From Prorocentrum cordatum (lineage: Eukaryota > Sar > Dinophyceae > Prorocentrales > Prorocentraceae): a stretch of 64,000 bases of DNA. Below, in pieces: positions 1 through 10,085 of the stretch; position 1 is the first letter of the stretch; every line of letters starts with the position of its first letter. The notes beneath the pieces are model-generated. The model had not been told where the DNA came from. It saw only the letters and a program-made list of their open reading frames with translations, and ran no database searches. Location: positions 500,692 through 564,691 of the forward strand of contig CAUYUJ010021682.1 in NCBI GenBank assembly GCA_963575745.1, written 5' to 3'. The position numbers were made by a program, and so were the translations under genes.

Positions 1-743
1 TCGGCCAGTATGTCTGGCGAAGGCAATTGCGCAGACAGTCGTATCATGGTACAAACTCCCAGCGAAGCCATTGCCCGTCTCTGCTTCGCAGCATCATGAG
101 CAACACATGTACCTGCAATCTTTGGAGCAGCAGCCGGAAGTGGTGCTTTAGCTTGCACGGGGCTCCCGGGTTTGGCATTGCAAGTGCCGGTTTGCGCGCA
201 GATGGCCAGAAATTGCTTCACAAATGATACTGGCCAACGCTGAAGAGGAACCCAAATCATGCAAGCCTTTTCCGCCGAGATGCCTTTGAAGTCGGAAGGA
301 CCCGCGGCGCCTTCGTTGAGCAATTCCCGTTCAAGAATATCGATCTCGGCCGACTCGCCAGAAACAGCACTGGCGCGGCGCAACAGAGGTGCAAGCCATG
401 ATTCCGTACGTGGACGAACATTTCTGCTCCGTTCAGCTGTGCCGCTGAGAGCGGCAGCCCGGCTAGAATCCAGAAAATTAAGCAAACCGCGATTCATCGC
501 GGACTGAAAAGAAGCAGCTGAGCCGGCGGCTACGGAAACGAAAACACGATGTATTCCGGTGTCAATCGCACGGAGGAAGAACTCAAAAGTTTTCGCTCGA
601 GTATCGCGCTCCTTTGCGCTCTGCACCGACACTGCCGCCGAAACCTGTTCCTCGAAACTTTGGCCTGAAGGCGTCTGCCCCGGCCACATCGACAGGTGAT
701 GGAGATGATCTCTTTTCCATTGCGCTCCGCTGCATTCTGTCAG
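1..743 (-). pseudogene. C-terminal polyprotein region of the DIRS-like element, partial
   Basis: A stop-free minus-strand frame extends from about 743 to base 1 and off the window. It starts without an ATG, directly in the -1 frame relative to the RNase H stop (WKRDHLHHLSMWPG first, later SFEEQVSAAVSVQS and FEFFLRAIDTGIHRVFVSV). It includes a segment typical of a globular protein (EIDILERELLNEG, then WVPLQRWPVSFVKQFLAIC). In DIRS-type elements a tyrosine recombinase or a methyltransferase can follow RNase H, but no R-H-R-Y signature is visible in the part present. It is best seen as the start of a further domain whose remainder lies outside the window. Confidence 0.45.
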
Positions 744-1192
744 TCTCCCTTCCATGGCACGGCAGCTGGCCACTGCCACGGGATCTGCCGGAATCCGCGC
801 TCTGCGAGTTCAGCGGCGGACGCTGCAAAAGACTCGCCCCTGGTAGGGCCGTCTGCCAAATTCAATTTGGACGGCACGCGCGCCGCATGCAGCAGGAGGC
901 CTGCAGCAGCTACAGTGAACCAAAAATCATTGACAACTTCATTGTAATCATCCTGGCGGCTCGCGCCCCGGACGAGAGCATGAAGCGCGACGTTGCTATC
1001 AATGAATAAAACGGTTTCGCAATCCTTGAGCCCGTGCTCAATTAGGACTTGCACACTGCAGATGGCGGCCACAAGCTCCCATAGAGAGATCTGCGCACGG
1101 CGCTGCTGGGCCCAGCGCTTCGCCGCCGCAGGCACTGAAGCAGCGGACCACAAACGCATAGTAGGATGGGAAAGTACAAACGCAACTTCCCA
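740..1192 (-). pseudogene. RNase H domain of the DIRS-like element, in a shifted frame
   Basis: The reading resumes at about 1192 with WEVAFVLSHP and runs to a TGA at 740-742. Recognisable RNase H features of this retroelement class are the ISLWELVAA helix with its glutamate, the VLFIDSNVALHALVRG strand with its aspartate, and the closing HAARVPSKLNLADGPTRG block with the final aspartate. The first aspartate strand (YADAAGDG) lies in the upstream RT frame. The domain is therefore split by one frame change, and another change near 743 leads into the downstream region. No slippery heptamer was seen at either point. Confidence 0.7.
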
Positions 1193-2856
1193 TCGCCGGC
1201 TGCGTCTGCGTAGACGAAACAGCGCTGCACCTCGCGGGGGTGGAGATTCACGACTCGAGTCGGACAGGAGCCAAGAAAACGTCGCCACCACAAGAGCGCG
1301 TTCCGCACGCGCCTCGGAATTCCTGCGCTCCTGCCATTGGCTTGCCAGTGCAAAGCAGCCAGATAAGCTCCGGCCCCGCGGCCGAAAACTACGGAACCGC
1401 CCCAGCTGAGCCGACCTGCCAAACGTTTAGCTTCAGCTGGCCGGAGAGAATTGGCCTCTAAAGCGCAATCTATGCACCGGATCCACTTCTCGAGTTTCTC
1501 CCGACCAATCCAGAATGCAATGGCGCCTGGCCAAGCGCGGGCGCAAACTCCGAGCACAGTTGCGCTGGATGCATCGTCGACCGATTTCTTTTGGTCCAAC
1601 TCCCATCCCAGGAGCTTTATCACCTGGCGGGTGCAGTTTGCAGTACCCCTCGGCCCTGCAAGTTCGTATGAATTCTCTCCTGTACGATCTGCGGCAAACA
1701 GGTCGTCGACATAGCGAGGCGAGGCAATTAAAAATTCCTGCGCTAAGAACGCCTGGACAAAACTGCCAAAACGATGCCAAGAATGCACCGAGCTTAAAGC
1801 CCCGAAAGGACACGCGAGCAACTGCAGTCCTGAGTTCTCGACTGCTGCGGCTGCCCACGAGACTGCGGCAAAACGCAAGTGGTCTGCGCGAAGAGGTAAA
1901 CTCTTGAAAGCGCTCTTGAAATCTTCCTTTCGGAAGCGAGTCTCAGCGTGCTCGCCGCACCCTGCGATTAAAGCAGACGCTAAACTAACCAGCGAATCTA
2001 GATTGTCCACTGGGAGAGCTTCCCCGACGGACGTAGCTGCATTCACATCGGAATCGCTAAAATCATCCACGAGCCGCACCTTTGGGGTCAAATTGCCCTC
2101 TGCGCCCTCGCGGAAGCCTTCAAACACAGGAAAACGAGCCGTTATAATGGAAGTAGCGGGCGACAGTGTTGTCCACCACGCCTTCCGCATCTCGACTTCC
2201 TCGTCGCACTTGGCATTGAAAGCGTGCGAAATCGTAGGCTCTCCTATCTCAGACCGGCGAATGCGTTCCAGAGTCGCATTATTGCCGGCTCGAGCTCCGT
2301 CCAGCAGCATTTCTTCGCTCATGCAGTCGGGCTTATAATCTACCGCAAGCGAAGTGCCACTTCACGGAAGCTGGCCGAGAAGCGGGAAACCGCACTTTAA
2401 ATCCTCTGCCAGCGCTGCGTCAGGCCACTCCATGGCCGACGCAATTTCGGCGAGCAAGCGGATATTCTTATCCGGGCCCAAAACCTCGCGCACATGGCAC
2501 GGCAGAGTTGCGCGTTCCTGTGCCCAAGCCTGGCTCGTCACACGATCCCGCTCGCGCCAAAATTCTAGCTTCTCTGCCCGAAACGCACACAATTGAGCAG
2601 CGCTCATTGCCGTGGAGCGCTCCACTGCGCGCGCCAGAAGCGGCGGCAGAGGTACAAAGCCAGAGACGCGAGGCAAAGAGTGGGCCCACTCCAGATGGGC
2701 CCAGGGAGTCATAGCTCCCACGCGGGACGCATCGAGCAACAATGCATCCACCGCGTCCTTAAAAGTGGCGAAAGGCAAAACTGCAGAAGCCGAGCGCTCC
2801 CTACTGCTTGACCGGGTACCTAGATCCGAATCACTGTCCGGACCGTCATCGCCACC
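1190..2856 (-). pseudogene. reverse transcriptase of the DIRS-like element, interrupted
   Basis: This frame continues directly from gag after the TGA at 2857. An N-terminal segment ends in a typical DLKCGFPLLG block followed by an in-frame TGA at 2362-2364. Downstream lie the RT blocks: PKVRLVDDFSDSDVN, FRKEDFKSAFKSLPLR, the PFGALSSVHSWHR block and the catalytic SPRYVDDLFAADR. The connection to RNase H begins with CFVYADAAGDGK, the first RNase H aspartate strand. The frame is lost near 1192, where the continuation is in the -1 frame. As it stands no intact RT can be made without stop readthrough and frameshifting, so decay is the simplest reading. Confidence 0.75.
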
Positions 2857-4176
2857 TCAGCGGCGATCCTCCCAGCCGCCCCTCTCGGACTTGCTGGAGC
2901 GGTGCTCGCCCTTGCCTGTCTTGTCCTTGCCGCCGCCCTTGCCGGTCTGAGCTGGCGTCCTCGAACGGTGGCGGCTGGGAGAAACGACCTGGCGGTTGTC
3001 GGCAGCACCTCCCTTGTGGAACGTCTTGCCGCCCCGAGACTGCCCTGCAACTGTGGACGCGGGCGCGGCAGACCCTGCGCCACGGCCACCTCCTTTCTTG
3101 CTGGCGCGGGCGAGGGCATCGGCAGCCTTGTCCATGGCCTCCCGGACCATGTCCCGGTCCAAGTTCGTGAAATACCACTTGGCTGTGGCGTCCTCGCCGT
3201 TCTCGAAGGCACGAGCCATCCCTTTCCGCGCCAGCAAATCATATTGATATGCGGTGTTGACGCCTCCAGACTCCTCGGCCACTTTGGCGACGAGAAAGAT
3301 GTACGCCAGCAGCTCGGTGGGCGTGCAGACTTGGGAGAAGCAAAGTTTCATGCCCCACGAATACAAATGACCGATGAAAGTCGCAAATCCGTGGAACGTT
3401 GTCTTCTCCTCTGCAGCCCTGGCCTTGCGGACCTCGAAGCTCGCCTTGAGCCGGTCTTCCCAAGAGCCTTCGGTGGGCATCGCCTCGATGACGGGGCTCC
3501 GGGACCAGGCGGGCCGATGGAGGACCTGGAGATCATCCCCATCCGTGCTGCCCACGAAGGGGCGCCCGTTCTCGGCAGCCACCTTGCCGGCAGCTTCCCA
3601 TTTGATCAACTGATCTTCGTTGGGAAGGGCGTCCTTGGGAAAGAACGCGAGGCCGATCTCCTGGGCGCGTGTGGCGCGATCGTAGGAGAGGCTTTTCTTG
3701 CCCGGCGCTCTGGCCTCGCTCTGGCTCTTCACGAACTCGTTCATAGCCTTGGTGAAGCCCTCGGCTGCGCTCGAGGCAGCGCCGCCAGCAGCCTCCAGGG
3801 AAGGCTTGGTCTCCTTGCAGCACTTGTCGTGGACGCGGAGGGCGTGCACAAGCATCGCGGGCGTCACTTTCACGGCCTGCCAGCTCGAATGATTGCCCTC
3901 CCCTGTGAAAGGCGTGTCATTGACCCTGATGGTCGATTTCAGCAGATCACGGATGACTTCATCCGCGTAATCGCCGGGGTAGACGCTGCTCACAGCTTCG
4001 CTCATCATGCGGGCCACTGCCGTGTACCAGCGCAGATCGTGTCTGGCCTTCGGCTCTGCCTCCAGGCTGAGCACGAATTGAACCCACTTCTCGCGCTGCT
4101 CTGCAGAAGCGCTGTTGAAAGCACTCCCCGGCATCCCCTCGAGATCAGCCTGGATCTCCTCACGAGAGAAAGACAT
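2857..4176 (-). CDS. gag-like protein of the DIRS-like element
   Basis: This is an open frame of 439 codons from the ATG at 4176-4174 (MSFSREE start) to the TGA at 2857-2859. The frame is open slightly further upstream but without another ATG. No zinc knuckle is present. The N-terminal half is mixed helical. The middle has a hydrophobic stretch (FIGHLYSWGMKLCF, then LLAYIFLVAKV). The last 80 residues are rich in Gly, Lys, Ser and Arg, as expected of a nucleic-acid-binding tail. It lies directly upstream of the RT, in the same frame. Its role as a structural (gag-like) protein is inferred from position and composition, not from a recognised domain. Confidence 0.55.
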   Translation of the reverse strand: MSFSREEIQADLEGMPGSAFNSASAEQREKWVQFVLSLEAEPKARHDLRWYTAVARMMSEAVSSVYPGDYADEVIRDLLKSTIRVNDTPFTGEGNHSSWQAVKVTPAMLVHALRVHDKCCKETKPSLEAAGGAASSAAEGFTKAMNEFVKSQSEARAPGKKSLSYDRATRAQEIGLAFFPKDALPNEDQLIKWEAAGKVAAENGRPFVGSTDGDDLQVLHRPAWSRSPVIEAMPTEGSWEDRLKASFEVRKARAAEEKTTFHGFATFIGHLYSWGMKLCFSQVCTPTELLAYIFLVAKVAEESGGVNTAYQYDLLARKGMARAFENGEDATAKWYFTNLDRDMVREAMDKAADALARASKKGGGRGAGSAAPASTVAGQSRGGKTFHKGGAADNRQVVSPSRHRSRTPAQTGKGGGKDKTGKGEHRSSKSERGGWEDRR

Positions 4177-4554
4177 GCTGACACGTGGCAGACAGAACAA
4201 CTGTTGAGAGCAGGCTGAGTACAGAAGAAGCAGTGAGCAGAAGAGGACTTCGAAAGCACTCTCAGCCGGCGGCTACGGACATGGAGCAAGAGACAGAAAC
4301 TGGGAATCGCCCCAGCCGACACACAATGTGGACGCACCACGGAACGCCTTCAACCAGGATCGCTTGGCGCAAAATTTGGAGCACACTTCCCCTCGGAGCC
4401 GCGTCGGCGCAGTCTCCGACTTGCCACGCCAGCGCTGTCCTCGCCGCCGCTACCAGAGGAGGAGAGGAATGCCATAGATGGTGCAATGATAAGAGCGCCC
4501 ACTTTCAGGCGATTTGCACAGGGGCTTGCGCACATCCTGCACTAACAGCTGGGA
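4177..4554. other. leader between gag and the satellite; no gene seen
   Basis: This is mixed-composition sequence upstream of the gag start. It probably includes the 5' leader of the DIRS-like element. No convincing coding region or terminal repeat is visible. A 15-base stretch at 4264-4278 also occurs at 521-535, which is too short to call a terminal repeat. Confidence 0.5.
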
Positions 4555-5690
4555 ATTTTGGGGCGCGCGCACGCCCAGGAGCACGATTTCTCGGAATGCT
4601 AATTTGGACGCACGTGGGCGTCAGGACACGCACTGGGCGCGCAGACCCCCGGGAGCGCGAATCTGCGCTCGGATTGCGAACTAGCGCGCGCCTGCGCCCA
4701 AGGAGGCGACAAGAAGCAGAAACTGCAGTTCTTGGGCGCGCGGACGCCCAGGAGCAATGTCGTGCTCAGATATCGAACTTGGGCTGCGTGGGCCCAGGAG
4801 ACGCGCAATCGAGCGCAGAAACCAATTCTGGGCACCGCTTGCAAATCTGGGCGCGCCTGCGCGCCAGACCGCAGAAAGGAGCCCAGAATGCAATTCTGGG
4901 CGCGCGGACGCCCCGGAGCGCAAATTAGCGCTCAGATTGCGATACCGCCAGCCTCCGGGCGCCAGAAAGGGGAAAGAAGCCCAGAATGCAATTCTGGGCT
5001 CGGACGCCACGGAGCGCGAACCCGGCGCTCAGATTGCCAATCTGGACGCGCCTGGGCGCCAGACCGCGGAAAAGAGCCCAGAATGCAATTCTGGGCGCGC
5101 GGACGCCCGAGAGCGCGAATTGGCGCCCATATCGCCAATCAGGACGCGCCTGGGCGCCAAACCGCGACAGGAGCCCAGAATGCTATTTTGGGCGCGCGAC
5201 GCTCTGGGAGCGCGAATTGGCGCTGAGACTGCAAATCTGGGCGCGCCTGGGCGCCGGACCGCAGAAAAGAGCCCAGAGTGCAATGCTGGGCGCGCGGACA
5301 CCCAAAGCGCGAATTGGCGCTCAGATTGCGAATCCGAGCGCGCCTGGGCGCCAGACCGCGGAAAGGAGCCCAGAATGAAATTCTGGCGCGCAGACTCCCA
5401 GGAGCGCGAACTCGCGCTCAGATTGAAAAGCTGGTCGCCCCAGCGCGCCAGAAGGGGTAAAGGAGCACCGAATGCAATTCTGGGCGCGCGGATGCCCAGG
5501 AGCGCGAATTTGGCGCTCAGATTGCAAATCAGGGAGCGCCTGCGGCCATTCTGGGCGCGCGGACGCCCATCAGCGCGCTTGCGCCTCGATTGCGGCCTGG
5601 GAGTGAGACCGCCAAGAGCAGCACAGACTGCCATTCTGGGCACGCCGACGCCCGAAACTGCGAGCAGCTGCGTTGGGCACCCCCCCGGCA
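4555..5690. repeat. tandem satellite of about 97 bp with a hairpin core
   Basis: Each unit contains GCCCAGAATGCAATTCTGGG, whose arms CCCAGAAT and ATTCTGGG form an 8-bp hairpin around GCA, followed by a CGCGCGGACGCCC block and a GCGCGAATTGGCGC block. Cores are seen near 4888, 4979, 5078, 5173, 5270, 5367 and 5466, that is 91-99 bp apart. More divergent units extend to about 4555 and 5690. Several frames are open through the array because the units share composition, but indels break them, so it is not coding. Confidence 0.9.
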
Positions 5691-5899
5691 AGAAACACAG
5701 GGACCCCAGCGGAGTAACATTGCAGCGGCGCGAAAGCACAAAGCACCCACACTGCGCACAGCGCTGTGAGTCTGGCGCGCCGCAGCACGTTGGCACGCAG
5801 CAGTGAATGGCGCTCAGCGGCACCAGAAACGCACACAGCGGAGCAAGCAGAAATGCACACAGCGGTGCGAGAATGGCGCTCAGCGGCACCAGAACCGCA
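5691..5899. repeat. short GC-rich repeats between two satellites
   Basis: The phrase GGCGCTCAGCGGCACCAGAA occurs twice (near 5809 and 5875) and AAATGCACACAGCGG-like phrases are repeated. No gene was seen. Confidence 0.5.
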
Positions 5900-6410
5900 G
5901 ACACACGGTGTTCGGTAGGATTCTGACATGAACGCGCGAGTGTGCTCTTTGTAGTATTTTTTGCACAGGATTCGCGGCCTGGGTGCATGACAGAGCATCG
6001 CGAGTGCACCGCGCGATGACGTGAAATCGCTGGATTCGACCGAATTCTTAAGATTCCTATGGTTTTCCTATGATTTCAGCAAGAGAGCCCGGGCGGGAAA
6101 TTTGTACAATTTTTGTGAAAAAGCATTGGGTTTTTGATGTTTTTATGTTGAAATGCTTGCAAACACACGGTGTTCGGTAGGATTCTGACATGAACGCGCG
6201 CGTGTGCTCTTTGTGGTATTTTTTGCAATGGATTATCGCCGTGGACGACAGGACGTCCATGTCGAGAGGAAAAAATAAGAAAAATGTTGATTTTGTATTG
6301 TTTTTTACAGGTTAGGATGGGACCACCCGGATGCGGCCCCTAATGGCCGGCCTGAGGGGGGAGTAGGAGTATATTCTAATAAGGAATAAGGATAGGATAG
6401 GAGTAGGAGT
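5900..6410. repeat. copy A of an approximately 845-bp direct duplication
   Basis: The block contains two diverged sub-copies, each beginning with ACACACGGTGTTCGGTAGG (5901 and 6163). It ends in a TTTTTTACAGGTTAGGATGG stretch and a GGAATAAGGATAGGA tail. The same order recurs at 6745-7240. It is AT-richer than its surroundings. A short peptide-like pattern repeats on the minus strand in every sub-copy, but it has no start or context that supports coding. Confidence 0.85.
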
Positions 6411-6740
6411 CAAGCTAGCCAGCTCGAGCGAGTCAAGCATGGCATGCCCAGTCCCACCCGCCCTCCCACAACATAAGAAGCAAAGCTGGCACAACTGGGG
6501 GCCGAAGTCACACCGGCCAGCCGGTTTGGTACAGCTGATGCGGCCGCGATGGCGGTTGCCGACGGGAACTGGCGAGCGCGTGTTGAATGCCGCGCACGCA
6601 TTGCCAGACGAGTCGAGAATGGCCCGGTACACCGCAGGAAGCCAGAGGTGGCCGGAGGAAGCCCGACGGTCTGACAGGACACCCCAAAGCATTTTTGTGA
6701 AAAAGCATTGGGTTTTTGATGTTTTTATGTTGAAATGCTT
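6411..6740. other. unique spacer between the two copies; no gene seen
   Basis: This is non-repetitive sequence between the duplicated blocks. Short open frames exist on both strands, but none has a recognisable domain. Confidence 0.4.
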
Positions 6741-7240
6741 GCAAACACACGGTGTTCGGTAGGATTCTGACATGAACGCGCGAGTGTGCTCTTTGTGGTA
6801 TTTTTTGCACAGGATTCGCGGCCTGGGTGCATGACAGAGCATCGCGAGTGCACCGCGCGATGACGTGAAATCGCTGGATTTGACCGAATTCTTAAGATTC
6901 CTATGGTTTTCCTATGATTTCAGCAAGAGAGCCCGGGCGGGAAATTTGTACAATTTTTTGTGGAAAAAAAGCATTGGGTTTTTGATGTTTTTATGTTGAA
7001 ATGCTTGCAAACACACGGTGTTCGGTAGGATTCTGACATGAACGCGCGCGTGTGCTCTTTGTGGTATTTTTTGCAATGGATTATCGCCGTGGACGACAGG
7101 ACGTCCATGTCGAGAGGAAAAAATAAGAAAAATGTTGATTTTGTATTGTTTTTTACAGGTTAGGATGGGACCACCCGGATGCGCCCGCTATCTGCCGGCC
7201 TGAGGGGGGAGTAGGAGTATATTCTAATAAGGAATAAGGA
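6741..7240. repeat. copy B of the approximately 845-bp direct duplication
   Basis: It matches 5900-6410 with an offset of 844 bp at the first ACACACGGTG (6745) and 848 bp at the second (7011). The difference is a small A/T-run expansion. The GGTTAGGATGGGACCACCCGG phrase is shared, and the block leads into the AGT microsatellite, which copy A lacks. Confidence 0.85.
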
Positions 7241-7243
7241 TAG

Positions 7244-7576
<333 letters not shown>

Positions 7577-8943
7577 CTGAGGCGCGAGCTTCTGAGGTTG
7601 GAGTTCCTCTCTGTATGCGCCCGCGGTCGCCAAGATTGTTGTCCTCACTGTATATAGCCTGCTGATTGTTGTTGGGTAGTTGCTTCCCGCAGCGGATAAT
7701 GCCTCGGCGACCCTGCACGACAGAGAAATTGTGAGCTTGTTTGCACAAGGAGTAAAAACATAAATCGATACATCATGTCCAACCGAGGAGGAGGAGAAGG
7801 AGACAGGAGAAGGACGATGATGATGAGGAGGAGGAGGAGGGACAGAGGGGAATAATCATGTTCCCAGAGGTCTGGACCCCTTCCACGGGACCAACGTTTC
7901 ATCCCGAACCGTTTTCTGACGGCCCCGGGGGGCAACGTTGACGGAACGAAGTCCCGCCGTGTTTCTTGTTCACGCCACGAGAATGCCATGGCTTGCGTAG
8001 CCTTATCTGCGGTAGCAGCTTGACCGCAGCCTTTGCTTCTCGCCCGGACGCAGCGAGGGCCCGCCAGCAGCCCTGCGGCCCTCGCGGCAGCCCTGGCCCG
8101 CCCGCATGCCGGCCGGCAGCGGCGATGCGGTGGCGCGGGGAGGTCCCAGCGGCGGCGAGCCCGGCGGCGAGCCCAGACCTCCAACGCATCGAAAGACTTT
8201 CGTTTTCGCCACCGTGCCGCTGGGCACAGAGTGGGCATGTCCCCGGGTCCTCTCACTACCCCCCGAAGCTTCAATCCTCACTCCTGACGAGTCTTTGAGG
8301 ACTTCGGAGCCCCTCGGCCCGAATCTCTTGGGGCGGCCCGCAGCTTCCCCGCGCTCTCCTGAAACCACACATCGAAAGACCTCCAGTAGCCCAGCGTTTC
8401 GCCGTTGTCGGCCTCTCGGGGCCCTCGCTGGGGTCCGAATGGGCCAGGACGTCACAAGAACGGTTCCGGCGCGCATCGCTGTTTTCGGCCTCTGGGGGCC
8501 TTGGCCAGGCCCCGGGGCCAGCACCGCGAGCAAACTACCCAGGAGGAGAAGACCGTCTTTGACCGAGAAGCTCGACGCGTCGGATGCCTGGGAGTGCCCG
8601 CCGAGCGCGGACAGCCCGACGGTGCCGACCGGCCTCGAGGAGCGCTTCCGGGGCGTGACCTCGGGGGCGAGAGCGCTGCCGTGGCCGACGGGCGTGAGGA
8701 GCAGGCCCAGCCGCGGCAGCTCCCCCCGAATCCTCCCGAGGGCCTGCTGCGGCCCTGCCTGCTCCGGCCTGCGGGAGCTGCTGTGGCCTGTGGCCCGGCA
8801 TCGACCGGAGCAACGCAGAAAAGCGGGTTCGCCTTCGCTGACGCTCGCGCGTGAGCTTCCCGCGCCAGGCCGCGCGGAAGCGCCCTCTTTTCCACGCGGT
8901 GTGCCACGCTGGCGGCCCGCGTAAGCCGCCGCGTCAGGTCGCT
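7577..8943. other. region upstream of the methyltransferase; no assigned gene
   Basis: This GC-rich sequence has several overlapping open frames. The most protein-like is + strand 8405-8854, which contains TVFDREARRVGCLGVPAE and PEGLLRPCLLRPAGAAVAC; it could be an upstream exon of the methyltransferase gene, but no family was recognised. The phrase CATCGAAAGAC occurs near 8187 and 8370, suggesting an internal duplication. A short GAG/GAT-rich microsatellite lies near 7785-7850. Confidence 0.35.
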
Positions 8944-9793
8944 ATGACGTCTCGCGTGAGACCCGTTTGTTTTCGTCGCTCACCTGGCGCCGGCCCAGCG
9001 GAGGGCAGCGCGGCCGCGGCTGGCCCGCGCGGCCCAGCTGGCGTCTACCTGCCCGACGGCGCCGGCTTCGGGGAGGACGAGGGCGATCCGCCAGCGGTGG
9101 TGCTGTGTGACGTGCGGGCCGCGGTAAACATGTCGAGGAGGAAAAGACGGCATGAGCATGATCTTCCGGAGATCCACGCGGATCGGCGCTGGACCCCCGT
9201 TGGCGACGCCGCCAGCGCCGCCCATGGCGCGCTCCGCGCGCCAAGGACGGGGGCCCCGTTCCGATCCGAGAGATCCGCGCGGACCTCCGCATTTGTGTGT
9301 TTGTGCCGACGTCTGCCCCTCGGACATAGGCTCGATCTGCCGCCTGTGCGCGTGCTTCAACTTCACAGCCGTGCAGCACGTGTACGAGGTGCGGCCCCCG
9401 CCGCTCGAGGCCGCGGCGGCGCAGACGGCAAAGGGCTGCGCCGAGCACGTCTCGCAGTCGACGCTGTCGCTGCCGGAGTATCTCGGCTGGCTGAGCCGGC
9501 ACGGCCCCGGGCTGCGCCCCCCGGTGGTGGCGATCGAGACGTGCTCGGGCGCGGAGAGCCTGCACGGGTTCGTGTGGCCACAGCACTGCTCGATCATGGT
9601 GGGCTCCGAGGGCACCGGCATCCCGAACGCAGTGATCGCGCAGCTGCGCCGCGGCTACGACCGGCTGGTAATCATCCCGATGCCGGGCCCGCACAAGTCG
9701 CTCAACGTTGCGATGGCGTTGGGGATGGCTCTGTTCGACTACCGCCGGCAGTGGCCTGGGCCCACGCTGCCGATGGTGATGCCGCGCATGTAG
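8944..9793 (+). CDS. SpoU/TrmH-family RNA 2'-O-ribose methyltransferase, two exons
   Basis: Exon 1 (8944-9129) ends in VVLCDVRAAVN, the first strand of the SpoU fold. Exon 2 (9326-9793) continues with IGSICRLCACFNF, completing the N-x-G-x-x-x-R motif 1. Motif 2 is IMVGSEGTGIPNAV (about residues 153-165) and motif 3 is IIPMPGPHKSLNVAMALGMALFDYRRQ (in parts; about 178-203), the S-adenosylmethionine-binding knot region. The stop is the TAG at 9791-9793. SpoU enzymes methylate the ribose 2'-OH of tRNA or rRNA as knotted dimers. About 217 residues is normal for a catalytic domain alone. The ATG at 8944 is the nearest upstream start, but further 5' exons are possible. The substrate cannot be told, and an organelle or cytosolic site is open. 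Confidence 0.8.
9130..9325 (+). other. intron of the methyltransferase gene, an end-to-end inverted repeat
   Basis: Removing these 196 bases joins AAC to ATA and restores the SpoU motif. The tetramer ACAT stands at both ends (9128-9131 and 9324-9327), so the exact junction is ambiguous and no choice gives GT-AG. The left end ATGTCGAGG matches the complement of the right end CCTCGGACAT. The arms continue inward, with CGGAGATCCACGCGGATC on the left against CGGAGGTCCGCGCGGATC from the right. The centre (GCCGCCCATGGCGCG) matches the element at about 10.7 kb. This is an introner-like structure. Confidence 0.7.
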
Positions 9794-10085
9794 CTCTTAA
9801 GAGGGAGATTCGTTTCCTGTGGGGGGGGGGGCGGGGCGCCCTGCGCTGCCTGACACCAGCTCCTAGCGTTTCTATAACAAAAAGCTACAGGACATATCGA
9901 AGACGCACACGGCGACTACCGTCGAAGTCTTTCCGAACTATTCGGCTATATGTTCCCCGAGCTGTTATGGAAACCCTTGGAAGAACAGTTGGGGGAGGAA
10001 GAGAGAGAGGAGGAGGAGAGGGAGGAAGGAAGAGGAAGAGGAAGAGGAGGAGGAGGAGGAGGAGGAGGAAGAAGAAGAAGAAGAG
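9794..10085. repeat. 3' flank of the methyltransferase gene, G run and GA/AGG-rich tract
   Basis: It holds a G run near 9821-9830, a short unique stretch, and an impure AGG/GAA tract at about 9985-10085. No gene was seen. Confidence 0.6.

Larger units (their letters stand above)
1..4176 (-). mobile_element. DIRS-like retroelement, degenerate, runs off the left edge
   Basis: The minus strand carries, in order, a gag-like frame, a reverse transcriptase, an RNase H and a further C-terminal open region that continues past base 1. Gag and RT share one reading frame and are separated only by a TGA at 2857-2859. A second TGA lies at 2362-2364. The frame then steps by -1 near 1192 and again near 743. 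The RT motifs (an RVDDF block, a PFGALSSVH block, a YVDD catalytic box) resemble the DIRS-like RTs abundant in dinoflagellates. No LTR and no tyrosine recombinase were recognised, so the class assignment rests on RT and RNase H character and is tentative. The breaks suggest a decayed copy. Confidence 0.7.

Noticed and set aside
521-4278. Fifteen-base direct repeat (AGCCGGCGGCTACGG at 521 and 4264) as terminal repeats of the DIRS-like element
   Set aside because: It is too short, the flanks do not match, and the first copy lies inside an open coding frame.
4555-5690. CRISPR-like array in the 97-bp satellite
   Set aside because: Repeats and intervening parts are both conserved tandem sequence, there are no unique spacers, and the genome is eukaryotic.
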